Origin: Terrimonas_A sp051954695
Lineage (GTDB): Bacteria; Bacteroidota; Bacteroidia; Chitinophagales; Chitinophagaceae
Direction of reading: 5' to 3'
Assembly (NCBI GenBank): GCA_051954695.1
Contig: JBQCHL010000014.1
Coordinates: 168,902 to 232,901, forward strand
Length of the DNA: 64,000 nt
This document shows positions 1 to 7,464 of this stretch, one piece after another (the stretch's first letter is position 1; each line of letters begins with the position of its first letter). Made by a program: the position numbers and the translations under genes. Below the pieces are notes generated by a model, which did not search any database, had not been told where the DNA came from, and saw only the letters and a list, made by a program, of their open reading frames with translations.

Positions 1-10
1 GTTAATTGAT

Positions 11-42
11 TTTCCCCGTCCCATACAAACCCGATACATTTG
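11..42 (+). promoter_or_regulatory. Candidate promoter of the sensor kinase operon
   Basis: TACATTTG at 35-42 matches the Bacteroidota -7 consensus TAnnTTTG, and TTTC at 11-14 is a weak -33 element 20 bp upstream. The -7 box ends only 6 bp before the ATG at 49, so the transcript would be leaderless or nearly so. The window starts too close to exclude a promoter further upstream. Confidence 0.35.
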
Positions 43-48
43 CCTGGT

Positions 49-1530
49 ATGAAGCACCGGCTAAAGCAATTATTTATCCTTTCTGTTATTGCATCTGTTG
101 GATTGCTGTGTTTACAAGCCTATTGGATAAGCGTGGAATGGAACCGCGGAAGAGATATCTTGAAAAGGCAGGTGGATTATTCATTTCAACAGGCTATTGA
201 AAAAGAGTGGTACAAACGGAAGGATACGCTGTCTGCCTACCTGGAAGAATTTCTTTCAGACACGAATTTTATTGGTATCGGTACAAAGTACAATAAGAAG
301 GAGAATTTATGGATGATCACCATGTATGATCCCGATAATCCGTCTGACTATTCTTCCTGGTCAAGCAAAACATTCCCGGTAGGAGAGAAGCTTCTTCCTG
401 GTCAGAAAGAACAGATCATTAAGACATATATATCGGATAATGTGAGGCGGAATGTGCTCAACGACGTGATCTTTTTTTATACTCAACGGTTTGGAAAGGT
501 CTGGACAAAAAAGCATGCGGAAATGAATATAGATACAGGACTGGTGAGTAAATTGTTTGCCGATGAGCTTAGTAAGAATGATATCAAAACTGGTTTCAGG
601 ATCCGTTACAGGGACACTACAATACAAAAGGAACCAGCAGGAGAAAAGTTCAGTGTCGTGCGCAGCATCGAATTACCGGTCAATTATCTTACGCTGAATG
701 ATTACGACAAGAAATATAAAGCTGTTGCCCTGGTGGAATCTCCCGGCTTTGTATTGCTGAAGCGGATGTGGCTGGCTATTCTTTCGTCCGTGATCTTACT
801 CGGGCTTGCCCTTTTTTGTCTTTTCCGTATGTACAGAACGATCATCAGGCAAAAACAATTGGATGAGCTCAAGAATGATTTTATCAGTAATATGACACAT
901 GAATTGAAGACACCGATTGCAACCGTTGCAGCCGCCGTTGATGGCCTTCAGTATTACGACGCTTTGGAAGATAAGCAAAGGACCCAACGCTATCTTAATA
1001 CTTCCCGGAAAGAATTGAGGAAACTGGATGAAATGGTGTCTAAAGTATTATCGCTGTCAGTGACAGAAAACCTCAATGGAAAACTTAAAAAAGAAAATTT
1101 TTATTTAAGAGAGTTCCTGGAAGGCTTGCTCTCGTCTTTTACAGTGCAGGCTTCTTTTTCCTGGCAACTTGAAATAGAACCGTTGTTAAAGATTTATGGC
1201 GACAGGGAAAAGCTGATGAGCGTATTCCAGAATATTATTGAAAACTCGATAAAATATGGAGGTGATAATGTTGTAATGCATGTCAAAGCCAGATCAACAA
1301 CAGATAAGCTATTGATCGAAATAAGCGATAATGGTCCGGGAATAGACAGTGCCCATTTACCATTTGTTTTTAATAAATTTTACCGGGCTTCTTCTGAGAA
1401 TACAGGAGTCAAAGGATTTGGGCTTGGATTGTATTATGTAGCCCGGATCATCTCGGCACATGGTGGACGTGTTGAGGCAATCAACAACAACGGGTTGAGT
1501 TTTCTGATCCAATTACCCATAAAAGATTGA
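49..1530 (+). CDS. Two-component sensor histidine kinase (membrane, HisKA/HATPase_c)
   Basis: An inner-membrane sensor kinase of 493 residues. A first membrane segment lies at about residues 5-25, then a 215-residue extracytoplasmic sensor domain that I do not recognise, then a second membrane segment at about 240-260. The phosphoacceptor His284 is in the H-box MTHELKTP, and the ATPase domain shows N (ENSIKYGG), G1 (DNGPGI) and G2 (GFGLGLYYV) boxes. There is no clear HAMP domain. An in-frame TTG at 40 would add three residues, but the ATG at 49 is the better start because the membrane segment follows directly. The stop overlaps the start of the response-regulator gene, so the two are co-translated and are very likely cognate partners. 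The signal sensed is unknown. Confidence 0.9.
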   Translation: MKHRLKQLFILSVIASVGLLCLQAYWISVEWNRGRDILKRQVDYSFQQAIEKEWYKRKDTLSAYLEEFLSDTNFIGIGTKYNKKENLWMITMYDPDNPSDYSSWSSKTFPVGEKLLPGQKEQIIKTYISDNVRRNVLNDVIFFYTQRFGKVWTKKHAEMNIDTGLVSKLFADELSKNDIKTGFRIRYRDTTIQKEPAGEKFSVVRSIELPVNYLTLNDYDKKYKAVALVESPGFVLLKRMWLAILSSVILLGLALFCLFRMYRTIIRQKQLDELKNDFISNMTHELKTPIATVAAAVDGLQYYDALEDKQRTQRYLNTSRKELRKLDEMVSKVLSLSVTENLNGKLKKENFYLREFLEGLLSSFTVQASFSWQLEIEPLLKIYGDREKLMSVFQNIIENSIKYGGDNVVMHVKARSTTDKLLIEISDNGPGIDSAHLPFVFNKFYRASSENTGVKGFGLGLYYVARIISAHGGRVEAINNNGLSFLIQLPIKD

Positions 1531-2216
1531 AAAACGGTTATTCCATATTGCTGTCCGAAGATGAGCAGTCGTTGGGTTCTATTATTGCAGAGAACCTTGA
1601 ATCGGCTGGCTTTTCCGTAACGCATGTGCTTTCAGGCCTTGATGCACTGGCTGCATTAAAGATGCAGGCTTTTTCCATCATTGTGCTGGATGTGATGATG
1701 CCCGGCATCAATGGATTTGAATTGGCCCGTGAGATCAGGAAGTCTGATTCACTGGTGCCCATACTTTTTCTGACCAGCAAAACCATGCCCCAGGATGTGG
1801 TGGATGGTTTTGAAAGCGGTGGCAATGATTACCTCCGGAAACCCTTTGCCATGCAGGAGCTGGTAATACGGATCAAGGTGTTGCTGAGCGATGGGCGCTT
1901 ATTGAAAAAGCAGGAACAGAGAGGTCCTGTCAGTATCGGGCTTTATCAATTTGACCCTGTAAAGCAGGAGTTGGTATTCAATCTTCGCCGGCAAACGCTC
2001 ACTGCCCGCGAAGCTGAACTGCTGTGGTTATTGTATGAGAACCGGCAGGAACTTAACAGCAAGAAAAAGATACTGGAGGCGATCTGGGGTGATGATAATT
2101 TTTTTAATTCACGGACACTTGATGTGTTTATTACCAAATTGCGGAAGCATCTGCGGGAAGATGCAGGTGTGCAGATCATTAATATAAGAGGGGTAGGGTA
2201 TAAGCTTGTTTGGTAA
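1527..2216 (+). CDS. OmpR/PhoB-family response regulator
   Basis: DNA-binding response regulator of 229 residues. The receiver domain (about 1-120) has the acidic pair in LSEDEQ, phosphoacceptor Asp55 in VLDVMMPG, and the conserved Thr/Ser and Lys in FLTSK and LRKPF. A winged-helix Trans_reg_C domain follows (about 130-229, ending RGVGYKLVW). The start has to be TTG at 1527, because the next ATG lies inside the receiver domain. This TTG shares bases with the TGA of the kinase gene (TTGA), a re-initiation arrangement that should keep the two proteins in fixed ratio. It converges with the methyltransferase gene ending at 2236. Confidence 0.92.
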   Translation: MKNGYSILLSEDEQSLGSIIAENLESAGFSVTHVLSGLDALAALKMQAFSIIVLDVMMPGINGFELAREIRKSDSLVPILFLTSKTMPQDVVDGFESGGNDYLRKPFAMQELVIRIKVLLSDGRLLKKQEQRGPVSIGLYQFDPVKQELVFNLRRQTLTAREAELLWLLYENRQELNSKKKILEAIWGDDNFFNSRTLDVFITKLRKHLREDAGVQIINIRGVGYKLVW

Positions 2217-2235
2217 TTTTTTACAGGAGATACGG

Positions 2236-2835
2236 TTATTTAGAGATCAACCTGATGAACACCTCAGTCCCCATTCTTTTTTCAATAGAATTATAACAAA
2301 GCTCCATTGTCTCAATCAAAAACTTTTCCTGAAAAAGCGCCTTGTATTCTTCAGCCGTTCCGCCGAATGGTGGACCAGCCTCTTCAAACAACCGGTTGAA
2401 CAGTACTCCAACAAGTTTGCCGCCCGGCTTTAGCAGCTTATGCATCTGCTGTATATATGCATGCCTGTTTGAAGGTGGCAGGGCGCAGAAAAATGTTTGC
2501 TCCAGTATGAGGTCATATTTTCCTTTCAGTTCAAAAAAATCGCCAGTAATGATTTGTAATTGTTTGCCCAGGTAGTGTTTGAATTTCTCTTCAAGAGAGG
2601 AAGTCAGCGATGGTGAGATATCAATAAGTGTAAGGTCAGTGAAGCCTCTGGCCAGTATATACCCGGCTTCGTAGCTGTTGCCGCAGCCGGGTATAAGAAT
2701 GGATTGCCGTTTGTTTTCAAGCTGGTCAATATACTCCTTCAGCGGGGGTGAAGGGTAACCAATATCCCAGCGTGTTTCTTTGTTTTGATATAACTGGTCC
2801 CAGTATTGTTGTCCGGCTTTGGTTTCCATGATCAT
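2236..2835 (-). CDS. TPMT-like SAM-dependent methyltransferase
   Basis: Class I methyltransferase related to thiopurine S-methyltransferases. The N-terminus WDQLYQNKETRWDIGYPSPPL is the typical substrate-side lid of TPMT-like bacterial proteins, followed by the SAM-binding glycine motif (ILIPGCGNSYEAGY) and the LTLIDISPS acidic strand end. The length of 197-199 residues fits the family. The ATG at 2835 overlaps the TGA of the rhodanese gene (ATGA); an in-frame ATG at 2829 is equally possible. Coupling to a rhodanese suggests sulfur or selenium chemistry, for example thiol methylation, but the substrate is inference. Confidence 0.8.
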   Translation of the reverse strand: MIMETKAGQQYWDQLYQNKETRWDIGYPSPPLKEYIDQLENKRQSILIPGCGNSYEAGYILARGFTDLTLIDISPSLTSSLEEKFKHYLGKQLQIITGDFFELKGKYDLILEQTFFCALPPSNRHAYIQQMHKLLKPGGKLVGVLFNRLFEEAGPPFGGTAEEYKALFQEKFLIETMELCYNSIEKRMGTEVFIRLISK

Positions 2836-3212
2836 TCAACCGGCATTCCGGCTTCTTTCCAGGCTTTGATTCCGCCATCCAGGTGAGCAACGTTTTCATA
2901 GCCCATATCCTTGAGTGTTTTAGCGGCCAATGCTGATCTGCCACCGGATGCGCAATGAAGGATGATCCTTTTGTTTTTATCGAATTCGGGCTTATGGTAG
3001 GGGAGCGATGCATCGGCATAGAATTCGAGCATGCCCCGGGGTGCATGAGTGGAGCCCGGGATTTTGCCTGTTGTGGTTAACTCTTCCGCTTCGCGGATAT
3101 CGATAAGCTGTGCTTTACCACTGTTTATTTCTTCCTTTACCTGGGAAGGTGTTAGGTTTTCAATTTGTTGCCTGGCTTCCTTTACAAGGTCCATCGCAGA
3201 TTTTGCTGACAT
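2832..3212 (-). CDS. Rhodanese-like domain protein (sulfurtransferase)
   Basis: A single-domain rhodanese of 126 residues. The active-site loop HCASGGRSA carries catalytic Cys87 in the CxxGxR form of thiosulfate sulfurtransferases, and LIDIREAEE plus IPGSTHAPRG are typical CH2A-side motifs. The frame opens upstream at 3281, but the extra 23 residues look unrelated to the fold, so the start MSAKSAMDLV at 3212 is preferred. No signal peptide is seen, so it should be cytosolic. It overlaps the downstream methyltransferase gene by four bases. Physiological acceptor unknown. Confidence 0.85.
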   Translation of the reverse strand: MSAKSAMDLVKEARQQIENLTPSQVKEEINSGKAQLIDIREAEELTTTGKIPGSTHAPRGMLEFYADASLPYHKPEFDKNKRIILHCASGGRSALAAKTLKDMGYENVAHLDGGIKAWKEAGMPVE

Positions 3213-3291
3213 ATAATAAGGTTTAAGCTGAATAAATACCGGTAGTGTGCCGACCACCGGCCTGATAAAGATACAAAACAAAAGCTAACAG

Positions 3292-3311
3292 GCTCATGGG
3301 GGCCCCTGAGC
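3292..3311 (-). terminator. GC-rich hairpin after the GLPGLI-like gene
   Basis: GCTCA plus GGGG pair with CCCC plus TGAGC, with one bulged base, directly behind the stop codon of the gene at 3311. On the minus strand the stem is followed by a broken T-rich run (CTTTTGTTTTG), so termination is possible but weak. Confidence 0.35.
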
Positions 3312-3982
3312 TATAGCTTTATATGAGAAGGCTGTTTGCCTTTTAACAGAAAGATATCTGGATTGATCATTTCCCTCTTTATAGAGGTTGCAGTGTAAGT
3401 GGAGCTTCCTGATTTATAGTTGTAGGTATATTCAAGTGCCAGTCCTGGTAAACTGGCAAAAGCAGGTTCACAAATTGCGCGGAGGGGTTTGATCGCTTCA
3501 GTGTAATAAGCGGTGATAGTGCGCCCGTCTTTCAGGTAAATAATGGCTTTTTTGCAATTGTAGCCGAGTATCTTTTTGCTTTCACCAACAACGGGTTTAT
3601 AGTAGGCACTATCATATTTAAGATTCAGCTTCTGCCAGCTGGATAGAGATACCTGCCTGGGGTTGGCTTTGGCTGCTGATTCTTTTTCCTGGTAAATATG
3701 AATGGTTGAGTCAGTGCCGGGAAGAAAGAAAAAGCTCTCGATACGCATCAAGCTTAATAATCGTATTCTCGTTTTGTTTTTTGAAATAAAAACCGTTTTG
3801 CTGCCGCCATTATATGTTTCAGCGATACTTGTCCGTTTTGAGCCGGTTTTTATTTCAATGTTATAGGATATTACCATATCGTCTGAAGACGAATCGCCTG
3901 CTGCAAAACCTTGCGCATTGCTATGTGTGGATAGCTGTAAAACGAAAATGAACAATAATATTTTGAAAAACTTTTGCAGCAT
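3311..3982 (-). CDS. Secreted GLPGLI-like protein
   Basis: An exported protein of 223 residues with an N-terminal signal peptide (about residues 1-23, ending THSNAQ). The body resembles the GLPGLI family of Bacteroidota: LGYNCKKAIIYLKDGRTITAYYTEAI followed by the signature-like LPGLALEYTYN near residue 180. The function of that family is unknown. The gene lies 18 bp behind the anti-sigma candidate and is probably co-transcribed with it and the sigma factor. It could be an envelope protein whose state feeds the anti-sigma protein, or simply a target of the regulon; both are inference. Confidence 0.65.
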   Translation of the reverse strand: MLQKFFKILLFIFVLQLSTHSNAQGFAAGDSSSDDMVISYNIEIKTGSKRTSIAETYNGGSKTVFISKNKTRIRLLSLMRIESFFFLPGTDSTIHIYQEKESAAKANPRQVSLSSWQKLNLKYDSAYYKPVVGESKKILGYNCKKAIIYLKDGRTITAYYTEAIKPLRAICEPAFASLPGLALEYTYNYKSGSSTYTATSIKREMINPDIFLLKGKQPSHIKL

Positions 3983-4000
3983 GGCTCTAATGCAGGAGAA

Positions 4001-4804
4001 TTATTTTTTATTGTTATTGATCAGGAATTCAGTAAGGTCAAGAGGGTCTAATGCTGTTTTGGATGATTCGTTGTCAAAATAAGCGGCATCTGCTTTCTGC
4101 CATTTTACCAGGATCCTTTTTGTTTTTCTCGACTTATGTGTTGATTTGCCTCTCCGGTTTGTTGTGTACAATGCTTGCATGAATAAACGCATCTTGTCGC
4201 TGATAGCTACTGCAGAATACTGATCAATATCGAGTATGATCCTCTTCTTTTCCGTAAAGTAAGCTGCAAAATTGCAATTGGTGCATTCCATCAATGAAGA
4301 AAGCAGATCATTATTTACAAAAGGTATTTGCTGGGTACCGGAACTATGCCAGGCAGGTACGCTACGTTTTTTTGGTTTGACCTGTCTTGTTATGGTATCT
4401 GCATTTACGTTGAGAGTTGCTGAATCAGATTTCCGGGTACTGTCAATCGGTTGGCCGGCAGGGACAGGCTTTCTTTCTGCAAGTGGTTCAACTGTTCTTT
4501 TTCCAGGAAGCAACATGTAAATGGCTACAGATAATATGCCTGCCAGAAGAATGGCAGCAATTGCCCTGTATTTACGGATAAAAAAGATGGGAGACCTTTT
4601 TTGTGATCTTTCCTGCATCCATTTTTGCCTGATATGCCGGTATAGTTCGGGGGGCGGAGTAAAGGAATGATCTTTCAGATCCTGCCACCCGTTTTCCTTA
4701 TGCCCATGACGAACTTCTCCGAGTATCTTCTCAAAAAGAAACTCAGGGGGCTTTTCCTCGTGTTGGAACAGGCTTTTGAATATATCGTTCTGACTATCGG
4801 GCAT
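4001..4804 (-). CDS. Putative membrane anti-sigma factor, partner of the ECF sigma at 4794-5378
   Basis: A protein of 267 residues with a cytosolic N-terminal part (about 1-85), a single membrane segment (about 86-105, AIAAILLAGILSVAIYMLL) and an extracytoplasmic C-terminal part. The start codon overlaps the end of the sigma gene by 11 bases, the usual layout for a sigma/anti-sigma pair. I see neither the zinc-binding HxxxCxxC of ZAS anti-sigma factors nor a FecR domain, so the assignment rests on topology and position. The periplasmic part contains a CTNC pair that could form a disulfide or bind metal. Confidence 0.6.
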   Translation of the reverse strand: MPDSQNDIFKSLFQHEEKPPEFLFEKILGEVRHGHKENGWQDLKDHSFTPPPELYRHIRQKWMQERSQKRSPIFFIRKYRAIAAILLAGILSVAIYMLLPGKRTVEPLAERKPVPAGQPIDSTRKSDSATLNVNADTITRQVKPKKRSVPAWHSSGTQQIPFVNNDLLSSLMECTNCNFAAYFTEKKRIILDIDQYSAVAISDKMRLFMQALYTTNRRGKSTHKSRKTKRILVKWQKADAAYFDNESSKTALDPLDLTEFLINNNKK

Positions 4805-5378
4805 TTTGCTTTAAAATGATCTCCTGTAATTTTGCTCTTGCTTTTGAAAGCTGCGACTTGCTGGTGCCTTCATTGATCTTAAGCATGTCTGAAATTTCTT
4901 TATGGCTGTATCCTTCGATGAGATAAAGATTTACAATCGTTCTGTAGCCATCAGGCATACTCTGGATTATTTTTAATAAGTCATCGCTTGACAGGGTAAT
5001 GGAATTTTCAGCTTCAACAGATGGATGGATCGCTTCCTCTTCTTCCATATTTTCCAGGAAAACCATTTTGTTCTCCTTTTTAAGAAAATCAAGACAGGTA
5101 TTTACAAAGATCTTTCTTATCCATCCTTCAAATGAGCCCAGACCTTTATAATTAGCAAGGCTCCGGAAAACTTTGATTGACGCTTCCTGGAACAGATCAT
5201 CAGCATCCACTACACCGGCATACCGCCTGCATAGACTGTACATTTTCCCGGAATAAAAATTATAGATATATCGGAAAGCGTTATCATCTCCTTCCAGGGT
5301 CTTTTTAATAAAGACTCCAATATCGCTATCTCCGTTGCCCTCTGCAGAAGTTCCGCTATTTAACCCGATGGGATTCAT
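4794..5378 (-). CDS. RNA polymerase ECF-type sigma factor
   Basis: A sigma-70 family member of 194 residues. Region 2 (about residues 35-100) shows the core-binding and -10 recognition pattern YAGVVDADDLFQEASIKVFRSLANYKG, and region 4 (about 130-190) has the helix-turn-helix YSHKEISDMLKINEGTSKSQLSKARAKLQE. There are no regions 1 or 3, as expected of the extracytoplasmic-function class. The anti-sigma candidate follows with an overlap. Upstream lie a housekeeping-type promoter embedded in an inverted repeat and, facing the other way, two ECF-type promoter motifs. Confidence 0.92.
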   Translation of the reverse strand: MNPIGLNSGTSAEGNGDSDIGVFIKKTLEGDDNAFRYIYNFYSGKMYSLCRRYAGVVDADDLFQEASIKVFRSLANYKGLGSFEGWIRKIFVNTCLDFLKKENKMVFLENMEEEEAIHPSVEAENSITLSSDDLLKIIQSMPDGYRTIVNLYLIEGYSHKEISDMLKINEGTSKSQLSKARAKLQEIILKQNAR

Positions 5379-5387
5379 TTAATGCTT

Positions 5388-5438
5388 CTAGTAGTTTTTG
5401 GGAAATGCAAAAGTAAAACTACTAGATATAATAAAAAA
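5388..5438 (-). promoter_or_regulatory. Candidate sigma-gene promoter inside an 11-bp inverted repeat
   Basis: On the minus strand TACTTTTG (5415-5408) fits the -7 consensus TAnnTTTG, and TTTT at 5438-5435 sits 19 bp upstream as a weak -33. Perfect arms CTAGTAGTTTT (5388-5398) and AAAACTACTAG (5415-5425) flank the -7 box and probable start site, so the repeat could be an operator or form a 5' leader hairpin. Confidence 0.45.
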
Positions 5439-5450
5439 TTAACATGTAGG

Positions 5451-5476
5451 GCAACCTTTTTGATTTTTATTCGTCA
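5451..5476 (+). promoter_or_regulatory. ECF-type promoter motif 1, facing right
   Basis: GCAACCTTTT at 5451-5460 and CGTCAG at 5472-5477, with 20 bp from CAACC to CGTC, resemble the general ECF promoter pattern (AAC in the -35 element, CGTC in the -10 element). It points away from the sigma gene. The same GCAACC/CCAACC-TTTT block occurs in front of the second sigma gene at 40281. Confidence 0.45.
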
Positions 5477-5519
5477 GGCGGATAAAATGATATACTCTTC
5501 TTTCTTTTTTAATTCTTAG

Positions 5520-5546
5520 GCAACCCGGATACTATTCGGTCGTCTA
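5520..5546 (+). promoter_or_regulatory. ECF-type promoter motif 2, facing right
   Basis: GCAACC at 5520-5525 and CGTCTA at 5541-5546, again with exactly 20 bp between CAACC and CGTC. It is the better match of the two to an ECF -10 element. Downstream to 5842 there is no convincing long gene: an open frame from 5583 (TTG) encodes a basic peptide of about 31 residues ending at 5675, which I cannot support as a gene. Confidence 0.45.
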
Positions 5547-5735
5547 CATAGTATATCGCGGCCAGCAGGCCTCCCGTTAGGGTTGAATGGTGGCGGAAGA
5601 CGATACAACTTTTCCCTTATGAAAATTCAGGAAAATTGGAAACCTGCAAGAGATAAAATAGCAGCGTGTTTTTCATAAAGCAGGCACTGCAGATTTTAAA
5701 AACGGATCTCAAGTAGGGTTACTCTATGAAAGCTT

Positions 5736-5797
5736 AGAGACCATTCCGAATACAGACTCAGGATTCCCTGTTGCTAACCTGTGAAGGAATGGTCTCT
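5736..5797. repeat. 12-bp perfect inverted repeat in the non-coding region
   Basis: AGAGACCATTCC (5736-5747) is mirrored by GGAATGGTCTCT (5786-5797) across 38 bases. The right arm is followed by GCTTTT, so on the plus strand it could act as a weak terminator or as a structured leader of the small frame that starts at 5843. Confidence 0.5.
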
Positions 5798-5842
5798 GCT
5801 TTTACCCACCTGAAGAGTATAAACTGATTTAAAGAAACTTCC

Positions 5843-6058
5843 TTGGAGAATATCTTGGTTAATAATGAGCTGATCGAGCTCTTGAAGAAGATCCCTGATA
5901 CCACTATCTGGGGAATTGGTATCCAGCTTGCTTTTTGCACTAATTATGATCCTTCCCTGCTGGTAAATGATTTAAGAAGCCAGGCTAAAGACAGCCCCGA
6001 AGTTTTACAAAGCATAATCGGTCAAAAAGCATTTGATCTGTTAATGACAAATGCATAA
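5843..6058 (+). CDS. Small hypothetical protein or decayed gene remnant
   Basis: An open frame of 71 residues starting with TTG (a second TTG lies four codons on), ending at TAA 6056-6058. The peptide is helix-like at its N-terminus (NNELIELLKKIPD) and has no recognised domain, signal peptide or membrane segment. The same reading frame continues upstream across TGA (5825-5827) and TAG (5732-5734) back to an ATG at 5726, so it may be the end of an inactivated gene. It is the first frame downstream of the two ECF-type promoter motifs, which makes it a possible target of the neighbouring sigma factor. No ribosome-binding site is seen. Confidence 0.35.
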   Translation: MENILVNNELIELLKKIPDTTIWGIGIQLAFCTNYDPSLLVNDLRSQAKDSPEVLQSIIGQKAFDLLMTNA

Positions 6059-6068
6059 CAGTTGTGCA

Positions 6069-7142
6069 CTACTTCAGGAGGGCATTCATTTCCTTAATAA
6101 GCGACTGCATCAGTTCTGATACTTTTGTATGATGAAGCACCGGTGCTATCTGACCGCTCCAGAATAACAGCAGGTCCCATTTCTGTTGTTCGATCGCAGC
6201 TTTTCTTAAAGAAGACATGAAGGTACCCTGCAAAGGAAATGGTAAAAACTGATCTTCTTTTCCTACCAGGTCTTTTGCCAGTTGAGTAGCAATTCCCCGG
6301 CCCAACCGTCCTGTAAACGCTCTCGTCAAACTTGTATTTTTTGCTGCACCGGATAATAGCATTTGCCTATGGGCAGGTAATGCTCCTGATTCTTCCGTGG
6401 CGAGAAAAGCAGTTCCTATTTGCACACCATCTGCTCCCAAAGTGAGCGCGGCCGCAATGCCACGGCCATCAGCAATCCCACCTGCAGCCACAATGGGCAA
6501 CTTTACTTTTTCCCTGATCAATTGCAATAACACAAAAGTCCCGATAGTCGACTGCTCTGCCGGAGCCAAAAATGATGGGCGGTGCCCGCCTGCTTCAAAA
6601 CCGGCTGCAAGGACCAGGTCCACACCAGCATTTTCTAAGGCAATAGCCTCATCCAGGGTAGTGGCTGCTCCCGCTGTTTTAATACCGAGTTTGCGGCATT
6701 GTTCCAAAACATCAGCAGAAGGTATACCGAACACAAAACTGAATAGCTTTGGACGGATATCTAGAATAACCTGCAATTGATTCTCAAACCTTGATTTGAA
6801 TGGCGCAGGTTTTTCAGGCATAGGTATGCCAGCCTGATCAAAATAAGGTTTGAATATTTTTTTGGTTGCTTCGTATTGCTGATCAGTGACTGTTCCACCT
6901 GGCACATCATTATCCGATACCCATAGATTGATATTATATGGTTTGCTGGTCGCAGCTTTGATCCTGGTATTCACATCAATGATCTCCTGCGGACTTAAAG
7001 TGTAAGCACCATAACCACCGATTCCGCCAGTATTGGATACAGCAGCCGTCAATTCAACTGTTGAGAAGTTGCCGCCAAAAGGACCTTGCATGATAGGGTA
7101 TTCGATGCCTAATAATTCAGTGACTTTGGTGTTGTACCACAT
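6069..7142 (-). CDS. Nitronate monooxygenase (2-nitropropane dioxygenase family)
   Basis: An FMN-dependent TIM-barrel enzyme of 357 residues. The N-terminus LLGIEYPIMQGPFGG, the central LVLAAGFEAGGHRPSF with the candidate catalytic His, and the phosphate-binding PIVAAGGIADGRG plus GADGVQIGTAFLATEES are diagnostic of class I nitronate monooxygenases. These enzymes oxidise alkyl nitronates such as propionate 3-nitronate to aldehyde and nitrite. The frame opens at 7199, but MWYNTKVTELLGIEYP at 7142 gives the usual family start. It is a single-gene unit between the sigma locus and the divergent SusC gene. Confidence 0.88.
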   Translation of the reverse strand: MWYNTKVTELLGIEYPIMQGPFGGNFSTVELTAAVSNTGGIGGYGAYTLSPQEIIDVNTRIKAATSKPYNINLWVSDNDVPGGTVTDQQYEATKKIFKPYFDQAGIPMPEKPAPFKSRFENQLQVILDIRPKLFSFVFGIPSADVLEQCRKLGIKTAGAATTLDEAIALENAGVDLVLAAGFEAGGHRPSFLAPAEQSTIGTFVLLQLIREKVKLPIVAAGGIADGRGIAAALTLGADGVQIGTAFLATEESGALPAHRQMLLSGAAKNTSLTRAFTGRLGRGIATQLAKDLVGKEDQFLPFPLQGTFMSSLRKAAIEQQKWDLLLFWSGQIAPVLHHTKVSELMQSLIKEMNALLK

Positions 7143-7272
7143 TGTTAATGATTTTACCGGGGGATGATAAATTGCGGCAGGCAATAGTAATTGGTTCACA
7201 AGTTAATGCATATCTAAAGTTTTGCGGTCTTTATCGGTTTTCAAAAAAATATTTTTTATATCATGGAATCCT

Positions 7273-7280
7273 TATATTTG
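7273..7280 (+). promoter_or_regulatory. Candidate -7 element of the susC-like operon
   Basis: TATATTTG matches TAnnTTTG exactly. No good TTTG is found 19-20 bp upstream (the region is A/T-rich). The implied 5' leader to the ATG at 7465 is about 180 bases, typical for genes of this class. Confidence 0.4.
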
Positions 7281-7284
7281 TAAT

Positions 7285-7304
7285 AGACCAGACCAGACTA
7301 GACC
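7285..7304 (+). repeat. Four tandem pentanucleotides at the predicted transcription start
   Basis: AGACC, AGACC, AGACT, AGACC follow each other without gap, beginning five bases after the -7 box. AGACCT at 7300-7305 also pairs with AGGTCT at 7328-7333 as a short hairpin. Confidence 0.7.
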
Positions 7305-7464
7305 TAACGAAAATAGTCCTTTTATCCAGGTCTGAAAGACGATTACAAATAAAACGATTGCCATGCATATGATCTTTCTTACCCGTTACGACAGTAGCTG
7401 ATAGCTCCTGTTCAATTCCCGCATCTCCAATTTTATTCCTTCAGTCATAACCAAAAAACAAATT

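Noticed and set aside
5520..5675. A plus-strand open frame of about 51 codons through the second ECF motif
   Set aside because: The frame overlaps the promoter motif itself; only a TTG at 5583 or ATG at 5619 could start it, and the short product has no support.
5758..5940. A 60-codon minus-strand frame in the long non-coding region
   Set aside because: It overlaps the plus-strand frame at 5843 and the inverted repeat, starts within the repeat arm region and has no coding features.
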